From Carallia brachiata (Eukaryota > Streptophyta > Magnoliopsida > Malpighiales > Rhizophoraceae), in contig JADCRB010000021.1 in NCBI GenBank assembly GCA_021464245.1, positions 1,717,305 through 1,781,304 of the forward strand: 64,000 bases of DNA, written 5' to 3'. The translations under genes were made by a program, and so were the position numbers. The notes under the pieces were generated by a model, which was given only the letters and a program-made list of their open reading frames with translations, did no database searches and was not told the origin of the DNA. This document shows positions 36,094 to 48,241 of this stretch, piece after piece. Position 1 is the first letter of the stretch. Each line of letters begins with the position of its first letter.

Positions 36094-39000
36094 AATTTTG
36101 TCTTTTCTTTTTTTGGGTTTAAAAATCTACACTTCTATCTTTGTTTATTTTTGTCTCGCTCTACTTTTTCTTTGTTTCTTCTTTCTTTTTCAAACCAAAC
36201 AAAATAACAGCTTGAAATTTTTTTTTTCCCACAGGAATTCAGAATTAATCAAGAAATGGCTAACAAAAAACGGCTCGAACTATTGGATCAGTTTTCGCAT
36301 TCATTCCATTACCAGAGCAATAAAGGTCATCAGTCTATCGATGCATAAAATGGGACTATTAGAACATTATAACGGAAATGTACAACAAAAAAGAATAAAA
36401 GAAAAATTAGGAGAATATAGAAAATAATCTTAAAACAGATTTTTTTATGAATTTTTTTAAATTAATACTGAAGATAATATTAAGTATATATTTAGAGTAA
36501 TACTAAGTATATTTAAGATTTAGTTTTCAAAAAAAAAAAAATTATTTATTTATTAAAAGTTAAACTCATTCATATAACTATTTTATAACTATTTCTTATG
36601 CCTTGCTAATCAAATTAAAAAAAAAAAAAATCAAAGGCATATTGTGATGAAACATATTTTCAACTCATATTTTAATGTAGATAAGAAGAAGCACATGGTA
36701 GCGATTAGCCTGTCTGTAACAAATGGGGTAGAATTGTTTTCTGAGAGGGAATTTAATTAGTTAACCAACCCACTCCCACAAAAGTTTAGGCTTCCTTCAA
36801 CCCGTAATTAATTTAGGCATTAGGCTAATAACCACTTGGGTGCTTTGGGTGCTTGCTTACATGAAAACTGTGGTCATTCAATTAGGTGAATTTTTCTACC
36901 TAATGTATGTACTTTAATTAGTATTAAGGTCATTTTCACAGAACCCAGAGACTAACATACGGCTCCATTTCCTCCCAAGTGCGTAGTGCATCATGCCATT
37001 TGTTTTGCCCCTGCATGCAGCTTCCTCTTCAAAATCAAATAGAAAATATTTTCCCACACAGGATGGGGCTGCTTCTAACTTCTTTCCGCTGGCTGCTGCT
37101 ACCTGGAAGCAACTCTTTCTCTTGGTTTATTATCTGTTTTTTTTAGCATGATTTAAGAGAGTTTGCTTTATCAATTTAAAAAAGTTAACAATACTAACTC
37201 GTCATCATATGTTCCAAAAGTTATTAAAAAAAAAAAATCGTCACTATATATGCCTAATTGTCACTAAATTTACTTAATATACGAGTACCAAAGTTTTTTT
37301 CTTTCCCCAAAAACTGAGGCTAAGGTTCATCAATCATTACTTTCCATTCTGAAACAAAGCAAGAACAAAAAGGTACTTGCTAATTTTATTCTATTTTTTT
37401 ATCAGTAAAAGTAACTCATTATTTAATATTATTCAAATATTATTTTTAATTTTTTTATTTTAATGACCCCACTTAGTATGTGATATAAAATTATGAGTAA
37501 TTTATACTCACTTTAAAAAGAGAATTAAAATAAAAATTTTCAAAAAAATAAATAGATAGAAGGGTAATTGCATGCCGGGTTTTCATTATTTAGACCCCGT
37601 GAAGTACATTGAATATGAGTTGGCAATTGGCATATGGGATAAAATGCGTTGGTCCATTACTAGTTATGGGCACAAACTATAAAATATTTGACTTCTCAGT
37701 CTTCTTGTACCCAAAAATAAATAAATGAATAAAAGAACGTGGCTCTCAGGAAATAATTGACTTCTGTAGCTATACTCTCTGCGAAACTTCTGACCACTTT
37801 TGTGGATAATTGACTTACTTGCTTCTCTTGTATATTAAACTCGGTAAACGTATGAAGATGGGAGGTTAGAATTGTGGGGAATCCAGAAAATTCCGAAGCA
37901 TAGACCTTTTTGCAAAATTCAAAGTTTCATGAATCTATCCATTATTTGAGCGTTGCTTGTACAAGATAATCACATGCAGTATCTTTTTTTTTTTTTTTCC
38001 CACGCTCCCATTATCTTCGCTTCTACATGTTTTGCTATAAAATTTCTAAAAGCAAGGTCTAATGTCGTTTTATAGTGCTAATTTTCTTGCCCTTTGAAAA
38101 TCATTCCTCCCCGTAGGGCCGTCTTTTCAATTTTCCTAGTGGTGGGAAGACACAAAGACGTATATACATTCAATGCCGCAGATTGAGTCTTTAAATATTA
38201 CAAAAAATTATGGATTGATGATTGGTGATTGATTGTGTGTGTTTTCGTGACTGTCAGGTAGCTGTCAGCTCTAATCCGTCCATGGTTAATAATCTCAATG
38301 CAATCGGAAAAATGGAAAACAATTGAATTGAAATTGAAATAATATGAAGGCCAAACCAATTGTGGAGTCCAATTTCTCAGGGAGTGGATTCAGAAACATT
38401 GTTCAGTAGTAGCAAAGTTTACATGTACATAAATAATAGTCATTGTGTGGATTTGTGAGGGCAAAAAAAAACACTTGTAGGGACAAAAATGATATTTCTG
38501 TAAGGACTGCAACACAAAATATAACTACATTATATTTATATATTTATGTGGGGGCAACTTGTTACATATATCTGCCCCTGCAGCTACCCTTGCTTTCTTC
38601 TAGCAAAGAAATTAAACTATGTTCACAATTGGAAGGAAAAACCCCATATTTCAATTCCTGCTTTGATTTGCTTTCTATCCCACTTGTCTCTTTACAGTGA
38701 ACGTATCCACGAATGTCTTAGACAAATCGTTCATTCATGCACCATGAGATTTAGAATTATAGCAATGTAACACACAGATGGAGATTGGGCATCGGTGATA
38801 ATACGTCACGTCCACATTGATGAGGCAAATAAAATAATCGTTTTCATCTCATTGATCTCTACCTTTCGGATTGGTACTGACTAACTAAATAAGCATGTAC
38901 AAAATTGATAAAGTTTGTCAAAATGTTTTGTCGATGCCTACGTTCATATTAATCATGGATCAAATCAAAAAAATATGAATCAAATCATAAAAAAGTAGAC

Positions 39001-40620
39001 GTTCGGGGGAAATAAACAACGATGGGTTTTGGGGACATTTACATACGCAGGCTCCGGAAGAAAAAAAAAAAACATACGCACGCTACGTTAAAACATTATT
39101 TTTCAAGAGCTCGGTTTTACAATTATAGCATGCAGCTGCACAGTATGACCATACGCACTATTAATTTAATTAATTATTATTTATATAATATAATAAAATA
39201 TAAAATAACAAAATTAAAATATAAAATAGATAGTATTATTTTAAAATTTAAAGTGTAGATTTAAATAATATGTTAAAAAATAAAATTTTTTAACTAAAAA
39301 ATAATTTTTTCTTGAAAGTTTTTTAACAAAATATTAATATAATTACATTTATTAATAATTAATTTTATTTCTCTTTTACGTAAAATTATACAGTACGACG
39401 CACAATTTTTTACGATTTTTCAAATGGTAATTATTGTATCGGTTGAAGGTTAAACTCACGCAACTGTTGACAAATTACAGTCGTTGGCCGACACGTTGGA
39501 AGACGTGTTGAGAAGATAAATTGCATCGCCACAAGTCCACATAACAACCGCGACAATGCAGCAATTGCGCGGATACGAAGAATCATTAACATTCATTGTT
39601 TTATTTATTGTGCTCCCCGCTCTCCTTCTTTCTGGTCGGCGTCCATGTCCATTATTAAATGATAATTTCCCTCTTTTTTATATGACACAGTCACACAAAT
39701 GAAAATTTTGAGGTGGTCATCACAATTTTGTGTTAAGAGAGCTAAAAAAAGATGAAATCTCCTCACCTCTTTTAACTTCTCCCATTTTTCTAGAATTTAG
39801 GTGAATGCAAGTCATTTCTTTTTGTAATGTTTTGCAGACCTGGGATTCCCCTTACTCCGCCAACGTTTGACAACTAACCACAAAACTTGTGCCATGTCGA
39901 CCCACGAGAAGTCACCCTTTATGACACGTAGCCTCCTCCTCCTTCTTCTTCTTCCTGTTTTGTTTTTGACAATTCAATTTCAAGTGGCCTTCTTGCTGCG
40001 AATTTTGTAATTTTAATGACAGTGACAATGTATCAGTGAAATATAAATTAAGAATTCAATATACCAATAAAATAAAAGTTAAAGTTCGAAACATTAACTT
40101 TTTAATTGTCTCTCTCTCTTTGAAACTAATTAGTCTAAGTTTAAGAGATCTTTAAAAAAAAAATTGTCAGATGGGCTTCTTGCCAGTTTACGGATGGCCA
40201 TATATGAGACCAGCCCACGAGTGATTGAAGCCGGTTAGACGTCTCTCAGACATGCGGACTGCTATTTATCGCCAGCGGGAGTTTAAGCCCGATCCAAGTT
40301 TCCACAGAAGCACTACTGGGCTACTCTGCTACTCTAATAACAAATAAATTTCTAAGCGATCTCCAACGGGGCCCCGAGATTCAAGAGCTCATTGTTACAT
40401 TTGCAAGAAAATGAAGCAATTCATCCACCTTGCACGAATATGTCAGTGTGAAATCCGCAGTGTATTGCATAATTGAAAATTGAAGTGCATTTCAGAGTCG
40501 TGGGTACCAAAAATACGCGTGTTTCTCTCAGTTTTCTTTTTCCTTCCACCTATTTACAGATAAGGAATTCCAGTGACATGCGTGGAGCTGAAGCACTTTT
40601 TTGTTTTGCAATTCAGTTCT

Positions 40621-41639
40621 TCAGTCATACATCCCCTCCAGCTCCCATATGTCTGCCAGATACTCAACCATTTCCTGTCAGCCAAAATGTCAATACATCT
40701 TGTATTTATGCTCTCGTACCAGACCACAAAGCAAGCCATAGAAAAACACCAGATTGCATGTCCAACACTTACTGAAAGAGGGATAGGCCTGGAAAGCTAT
40801 TCGTCACGCCGAGTAAGCTCTCAAAAGATGCATTCCAGCTGCAAAGACATCGTGGGCTGACATAAGTATTACATGAAAATTAAAGGCAAATCGATCAACA
40901 ACTTTTGCACAAATTTCAGTTGAATGAACTTTTCTTTCTGTAGCCAAGTTTACAAATAGGGGTCCACAAATGGGCATACACACACGAAAGAGCACTAAAG
41001 GACATTGTTGATGGTGAAGTGGGAGCATTTGAGGGATAAATAAAGGTTGATCAACTGAAAATGGATAAAAGAACACCTTAATCTGCGATCCCTTCTTTGA
41101 TGAGCTCGGTTTTCGGTCATGCTATTCCCAGTCCACTGAAGCCTGCTCTGGTTCCAGAGAAGAAGGCCTGAAAAGTAACAAAATTGCTATGTTACATGAC
41201 ACCACCCGATACCATTGTCATCACGTCTAAAACTCCACCTGCGGTGCAAAGGGAACATTGCTATTGTGGAAATTTGACCACATGAAAAGACTCAGAGATA
41301 CATGCCATAGCAGCACTACCATCATCAGCAATTATTTTCTGTGCAATTTATGAACAAATCTAGAGCAAACTATTCTAGGAGCTTACCGTGATTTGCAAAA
41401 TCAGTATTGCTGCACCTCCAACAGTTCCACAACCAATACTGATTTGCCACGCTGATTGATGAGACGCTTCTTTGAGATTGAATAGCACTGTGGTCGAAAT
41501 CACAAGTGCTGGTGCTCCAAAAATCATCTGACATGCTGGGCTTCTTCACCACTTGCCCTTGTGTTCTTAATCCTTTTGAGGGCTCATCCACAGCAATGAT
41601 TGGCAACGGTTTAGGACAGCATCTAAAACAGCCACTGCT
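40621..41639 (-). CDS. Conserved plant protein of unknown function (DUF4050-like); 5' end unresolved, one-base frame break
   Basis: Four minus-strand exons: from about 41639 to 41387, 41167-41077, 40838-40773 and 40674-40621. They read SSGCFRCCPKPLPIIAVDEP and SDDFWSTSTCDFDHSAIQSQ; then GLLLWNQSRLQWTGN; then SWNASFESLLGVTNSFP; and finally EMVEYLADIWELEGMYD before TGA. This block order matches a plant family of about 155-170 residues I know as DUF4050-type, function unknown. The first visible exon follows an acceptor-like TTGCAACAG and has no ATG, so the start codon must lie in an upstream exon I could not place, or has been lost. Exon three is 66 bases where phase needs 67: after SFP the frame changes and RPIPLS, expected from the family, appears one base off at about 40791. 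The IAVDEP and IWE.EG.YD motifs make the family call firm. Confidence 0.8.
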
Positions 41640-44351
41640 CTGTTGCAAACCAGGTTAAACAACGCACAAAAGTAACAATATATTCTAGATATAGCTACTA
41701 CTAGGATCCGCAATGGTAATTAAATGTAATATTTCTTCTTCCACAAGACTTCCCACTCTTCTGAAGCAAGCAGGATAAAGGATTACAACCATAAATCACA
41801 AGAATTTTTAATTTGTATATATCAATCAACCAAAGATGCAGAATGATGCATTACACCGGCAACAATAACATGCACACAAGACCAATTGATCATAAAGCTC
41901 TAATATTATATTAAAAAAACCATTCAGCAAGCTTAAGTTGTTAAGAAGCTTAAAAATGCATTATGTATTAATCTCTACCATGTATATTGGGTTTGGCCAT
42001 CCCATCTCAATTTAAAATCAAATCTTAAATAAACCTTTATAATGGTTTTCTTCTAAACCTTTGAGTCTATGGTGTCACTTAAGTTCAGAAGAAGGCAAGA
42101 TGGAAATCAAAGATTCAACAATACCAAGCCCATTTAGCCAAGTTTGAAAGTTAATATCTTTGACCACTCCTCAATAAATAATACTTTCTATGAATAGTAG
42201 GAACCCAAAATTTTATTTATGAACTTTGAGTAATAAAGATTTATGGCAAAACTCACAAGGATAACCCGGTAAGTAGCCGGGAAATCAATCACGTATTTGT
42301 TCTGAAAGACCAGAACAGAAGTTAATCAGACCCCATTAAATTTAAACCCAGATATGCACGTTACAGAAAGAAAAAGAAAAAAAAAAAAAGAAAAAGAAAA
42401 AAACATTACGAAGCACAGAAGAAAAGGACAGGGAAGGAAATGGGACTAAGAATTTACCGCAAACAAGCAAGAAATTGACGAATCCAAGTATTAACTGAGC
42501 CGCACATCGGCGCATTTAAAAGCTAACTATCCCACCCACAACAGAAATTTTTTTTAAAAAAAAATCGAAAACAAACATGAATCACCACCACCCAAAAAAA
42601 TATTCTTTTTTTCCCTCTTTTCAGTGAGTAGTTGAAATTAGGAACGGAAAGGGGCAATCTTTGCTTCTTCTTCTTATGCTATTGTAAGTTGGGTGGGCAG
42701 TAGGCAGGGTGGCTGAGGGTAAATTGAGGAGGAAATGAGTTATGATTGGCCAATGAAAAAAAAAAAAAACTCAAGTTTTGGAATGAATTATTGATGAACA
42801 TGAAAACGGTGGTTAGAGTTGTGGTGGTTTGGAATAATTCTTAGAGTTGATAATTTAAATTAATGAAAATTCAATAATTATATATAACATGAAAAACAAT
42901 GATAATTTCTTTTTAATTTAATAAATAATTACGTTATCCATTCCATTATATGATAACTGCCTCCTTTACAGGGAGTCGTAGAACATCCACTAAAACTAGG
43001 TGGATGTGTGGATCTTTGAGGGCTTGCGAGATCTGCATATTGGGTACGCAAAATAAAACAAACTTGGTTCAGCGAATTAATTTTTCTTTTTACCTTTGCT
43101 TGAGTAACGATTTTGATGTTTCAATAAACTCATATTTCAAGAACGAGAGTCCACCAAAAGGGTTTAATATTGACGATAATTTTGCTGCTTTCGAATTACT
43201 TTGTAACAAACAAAATGAAACGTTTACCATCCCCCAACAGAGAAAAAAAAATGAAAGGTCTCTATTTGCATCTTTTGAAAGAATTACGCTATGCAACAGT
43301 GCTTGGGAGACGGGTTGGGGAGACTCAACAGTGCTCAGGTTTGCATTTTTCAGAAAAATTCATCAGGTTCAACATTGTTTGAATGGAAGTCCTCACATGT
43401 AAATATAGTTGAATGAAACATTTGCACGGAATTTATGAAACATTTGCACGAAATTTATTTGATTTTGATCTATAAATTTATTGACTAATATACCTGCGGT
43501 AAATTTTTTTTATTAAAAAAAAAAAAAAAAAACAAGAAAAAAGAGGGACTATGCTACACAAGATGACGGTGTATCTAAAGTCACTCCAAAAGGCACCTTC
43601 TTCGTTTACCAAGAAGTGCAAATTTCCTTTATTAATGAAATTACCCTTTGGTTCGTTAGGACAGGTTTGCCCTTCGACAAAATTCCGCATTTGTATTAAT
43701 ACTTGTGTGTTAACTCTTCTGATTGAGAAGAACCCTTGGAGGAAAAATTGTGATAGTTCTATAAAAGGTTGTCTAAAATAGGGGGGGAAAAAACAAATGA
43801 TGGTATAGATTGAGCTTGCACATCTAAATTGTCCAAGGAAAAAGAGAATAGAGACTGTCCAAGCAAATTACTACAAAAAATCCAAGAAGGTTCCACCTTG
43901 CTACTTGTGATGATCATAAGCAATACCCAGGTTAGGCTCCTAGCGGTGCTCAAAGATCAACAAAAATCCCCGTCCTACTTGGGAATGTTTTTAAGCTTTA
44001 TCTAACATAGTAGCACCACTCTAAGACTGCAAGAAACACAGAAAACCCATGCAAGTAATGGCGTCTTTCTCGAATCTTTCTCGGCATCTCACTTACCCGT
44101 AGCCAAATGAAAACAGACCTGCAGCATAAGAGGTACCATGCTTCCTATATACACAATATTTCCACAAGACAATCTAAGGGAAGACCAAGTTCATTAACAG
44201 ATCAGAACCCAATAATGAAGGTGGATCCTCCAAAAAAAAAAAAAAAAAAAAAAGAAACGATAAAAAGCGGTAGCTAAAACGATTAGAATTCAAATTTAGA
44301 AGCATTCTTCTTTGACCATCAACCTCAAGTGTTCTGTTGCGTGCCCTAAAG
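41640..44351. other. Leader/promoter of the DUF4050-like gene and spacer
   Basis: An acceptor-like CTTTCAG near 42300 on the minus strand precedes 36 bases and a possible donor. This may be a 5' untranslated exon. A plus-strand frame of 150 codons (42950-43402) has no recognisable similarity. A long A/T homopolymer lies at 43509-43531 and another at 44233-44255. Confidence 0.45.
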
Positions 44352-45825
44352 CTAGTTCCCTTGTTTGAAGAAGTCAGAAGCAAGGCCTCCCCTCCATCCA
44401 TATATCAGCGATGGCTCATGTTTTTTGGGTATGAGAGAAGCCAGACTGATGCCCACATTGTGATTGGGTGCAATGTCTTGCTCAGCACTTGTCTGTGCAG
44501 ACCTGGAAAAGATATCGATGAACATGTTACACAAATTTTCTTGCAAAAGCATGTTTCGAAGGATTATGGGTCCATCACCTTCCAAGAACAATTCATGGTC
44601 GGTAGAGGTCATACTACCTAAATCTGCAGTTACACCTCATGTGCACAGCAGCTCCCAAGCAATCATCATAAAAACTCAAACACAAGAATATCAGGATGAT
44701 AATTCTTTAAGGAAAGCAATGATTATAAACCAAAAAAAAAAGACAACGACAACAACAATAAAGCCTTACTCCCAAATTGGAATCAGCCAATCGATGCCTA
44801 CCTTACTCAAACTATGCAAATAAAGCAGTGCAAACATTTTGCAGAATCACAGAATTTTGATTTTGCAAAGTAACCTCAGTCTGCAGTTTCTTGCCATATC
44901 ATTAAACTTCTCTCCCAAAACATTGCCCAAAAAAGAGGCATTCAAAACGTAAGTGAAGAAAAAAGTAACAGCTAGCATCAATGATCCTAGTATGAGTGTG
45001 TAACTGATTCCAGCTTTCAACTACATAAATTGCATAACTTTTCCAGTACATTGTTGTTCAACTGTAAAGTTATGAATGAAGGAACCAACGTCAATAAAAA
45101 TTTTATGAAGATGAGAGTTCACCATGGCCGAAAAAGAACCAATTGGAAGAACCAGTCAGAGGCCTCATAACCACATCTTATCCAATTATCAATGACCTTT
45201 CTTGTCTCTTTTGATGTCATGAAATTATTGGTTCATTCCTAGTGTCACTCAAGTGTAATCAAGGTTCAACTATAAAGAAGCACTTAGGACACCCCCCAAG
45301 GGTGGAGACCACAGTGTATAAATCACTTAGACTTACGTTCTAGGCAGAGCAGCAAGGCTCACTATTACTGTGGACCAATGGGGTAAAGCCTAAAATGTGA
45401 TAAATTCACGCGCTTAGAACCAAAGATAGGACATAGTCAATCAATTGGTTTCATCTCCTTAGCTCTTCTCACCCTTAAATGACCGTTTCAATTATCAACT
45501 ATATGAAAATGTTTTCAAAAAAATAGATAAGAGTGCAAATATGAAAAATCTATGGTCATAAAGGAAAAAGAACTTTCAACAAATTTTTGCCAAAAACACA
45601 TAAAACTCATAAAACAGAAAACAAATACAGAAGCAGTCGACAGTGCAAGGAATTCAGACAAAGGGATCATAAGGTTACATACAGGACCCCTTCATAAGCA
45701 AACATTGACATGCCCTGTCGCTGCTTGTGCTTAGGATTGGCAGAACAAATAACATACACACGTCCACGACGTTTGACGATCTGACAGAACGCACACAACT
45801 TCTTCACGGACGACTGCACCTTCAT
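44352..45825 (-). CDS. RPL36: Ribosomal protein bL36, organellar type, nuclear encoded
   Basis: Two coding exons, 45825-45683 and 44502-44352, joined in phase 2, give 97 residues. The first encodes the bL36 fold: [20 protein letters not shown], then a [17 protein letters not shown] block. The zinc-ribbon ligands Cys-x2-Cys, Cys and His are all present. The second exon adds a plant-specific tail ending [20 protein letters not shown]. Bacterial bL36 is about 38 residues and chloroplast rpl36 lacks this tail, so this is the nuclear gene for the (probably mitochondrial) large ribosomal subunit. The ATG lies five bases after a TTTACAG acceptor, so an untranslated first exon probably sits upstream, near 46200. 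The 1180-base intron holds no recognised element. Confidence 0.88.
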
Positions 45826-47245
45826 GGCTACTGTAAACAAAGTTAAAACACCCATCAATGATCTGTATCCAACAATTTCATACACAGGACATATGCACAA
45901 TAACAACGTTGAAAGAAGAGAAAGGCCTTATTTATCAATTAAAGGCACCAAACCAGCCACTATCTCCATGACTTGACCAGCAACTGAAAAACCCATCAAG
46001 GTTTCCTCAAATCTTTCATCCTTTTACTTCCCTTTTGTTTTTTTTTTTTGAAAAAATCCAACCCTAAAATTATTACAAATTCAATAAAACTTCAAGAACA
46101 TGGTAAGGCCTTTCAAACTTCATTATGTATGGAAGCCCACTGGGGCCTGAATTAAACTGTAAATTCCCCATTTCCGTAATGCCACAATTGGCAACAAATT
46201 CAGTGAACGAAAGAGCGCTCATAAATCCCATTGACGATCTAAAAGAACCAATTGACCAACGTTAGAGAGAGAATGACAGAGCTAACCAATCGTAGGCTGA
46301 GGAACTTGGCGACAGATCAGTGGATTGAGCTTAAAAGGTGCCTTCAAATTGACAGCAAGATGGTTTTGGGAACCAGATATGAGAGGGTTCCCGATCATTT
46401 GTATTTCCTACAAAAAATTAGGGCTTTCGCTTCTTGAGATTTAGGGTTTATAATTTATAGAGTAGAATATAAATAAATAATTGTAGTTTTTTTTTTTCGG
46501 TTCAACATAAATAGTTGTAGTTGTAGGCTGGCGTCGGCTGTTTTTGGAAAAGCAGGTGCCGACCAATTAAAAATTGCCACGAAACAAGACAATAAATTTA
46601 ATGAAAATTTTTTTTGACTGTTTTTCTGTGTTTAATAACCGTCCGTATAGGATACGCAAAATACATGGCAAAGAGATTAGAAAGAAATTATATAATATAT
46701 ATAATTAATTATTATATGTTTTAATTATTGGTATATGTGTAGAATAATTTTTTAATATATTATATAATTTTTTTTATTGCATAAAATAATTTATCTATCG
46801 TATTATATATAATAATTATGAAATAGTCAATTAACAGATAACTTACTTTTAAATTTAATAGGGCTCCATTTTCCGTTCCGCGGTTCGCACATGAGATGGA
46901 TCATCGGATCCATTTTGCGTTCCGCGGTCCAATGAGCATAAACTGAGAGAGCAACCATCTTTTCGCCTTTCTTAATTAGAGCAGAAATACTGAGAAAAGC
47001 CCATGGGCTAAGTTGTTCTCGCGGGCCTAATGCCCATTGGGAAATTTTGGGCTGGAATGTTCATACTGCACCCAGTTCTGAGGCCCACACAATATTAAAA
47101 AGAGATCAGTTACATGGGCTTCCCGACATTGCATTTTTTTTTTTTTTTTATATATATTGAAACTTAGGTAGTATTATCTAAGTATTTAGTGTCCCGGCCA
47201 TGCCCTGACATTGCATTCCATTTTTTTTTTTTAACTCAAATTTAG

Positions 47246-47284
47246 ATATTATTTAGTGTTGTCCTAAATATATTTGGTGCTACT
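47246..47284. repeat. Palindromic AT-rich repeat, copy 2
   Basis: ATATTATTTAGTGTTGTCCT followed by AAATATATTTGGTGCTACT closely matches the module at 18491-18530. It lies just outside the Mutator-type MITE that begins at 47381. Confidence 0.5.
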
Positions 47285-47380
47285 GTAAAATCGGTGTATT
47301 TAAAAAGAAAAAAAAGCTAATTCCCGGTTCAACCCGGGGAACAAATCCCTGGCCCGAGAACGTTTGTCCCATTTAAAATT

Positions 47381-48241
47381 GGCATAAATGTCAATTTTAT
47401 CCGAAACTTAAGGCTGTTTATTGATTTTTATCAATAAAGTTTCTTTTTTATGAAAATCGGTACAAAAAAATTTCTCTATCGCATAATTATACCCAACTGT
47501 TAATTTTTCCGTCAATTATGCTGACGTGGCAACTAACGGAGTGCCATGTCAGCACAGTGATGACGTGGCATGTGCCACATCATCTCAAGTTGATGACGTG
47601 TCGTTTTTTTTCCAAAAATCTGAAAAAAATTTAAAATAGATTAATATTTAATAAAAAATGAATTCAAGTTAATTTTCTAACAAAAAAATTACTCAATTTA
47701 ATGAAAAATTTAAAATAAAAATAGTTGTCGTCAGAAGGATTTTAGATTTGAAAGATTTTGATTTTATTAAATAAAATTATTTTAGAAGAATTTCGATTTA
47801 AAGGGTTTCGATTTATTTGATAAAATTGATTTTAAATTGAGTTTCTTTTTTAATTTTTCATTAAATTGACTTTTTTTTGTTGGAAGAATAAATTGAGTTC
47901 ATTTTTAATTAAATATCAATATATTTTAAAATTTTTTAAAAATTTTAAAAAATAAAAAATTTTATGTAATCAACTGAGATGACGAGGCACATGTCACGTC
48001 ATCACTGTGCTAACATGGCAGAACTACGTCATCATTTTACTGACGTGGCATTTGCCACGTTATCAACTTCGTTATGTGGCGTTTCATCAGTTGTTGCGTC
48101 AGTATAATTGATGGAAAAATTAACATTGAGTATAATGTGTGACGGAAAAAATTTTTTATACAATTTTCACTTTTCACAAAAAAAAATGTTATGAATAGAA
48201 ATCAATAAGCTTTAAATTTTAGGTAAAATTGACTTTTATAC
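47381..48241. mobile_element. Mutator-type MITE (861 bp), copy A
   Basis: The left end is GGCATAAATGTCAATTTTAT; the right end read inward is GTATAAAAGTCAATTTTACC. It is flanked by an exact 9-bp duplication TTTAAAATT at 47372-47380 and 48242-48250. Inverted arms carry repeated TGACGTGGCA / TGCCACGT motifs around an AT-rich core. A 9-bp target is characteristic of Mutator elements. No transposase frame is present. Confidence 0.85.

Larger units (their letters stand above)
32904..40620. other. Intergenic, EBF1 promoter and gene-poor spacer
   Basis: The first several hundred bases should hold the EBF1 leader and promoter. Beyond that I see a diverged local duplication (33960-34640), a hAT-type element (35288-35733), a TC microsatellite (36063-36091), homopolymers and AT-rich filler. 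Open frames here are short and unlike known proteins. Confidence 0.55.

Noticed and set aside
40804..41076. Minus-strand 90-codon frame ending in DVFAAGMHLLRAYSA, kinase-like at first glance
   Set aside because: It overlaps the splice site and exon of the DUF4050-like gene in another frame; the real exon reads SWNASFESLLG.
42950..43402. 150-codon plus-strand open frame
   Set aside because: No family resemblance, unusual composition, and no splice-linked partners. Most likely chance.
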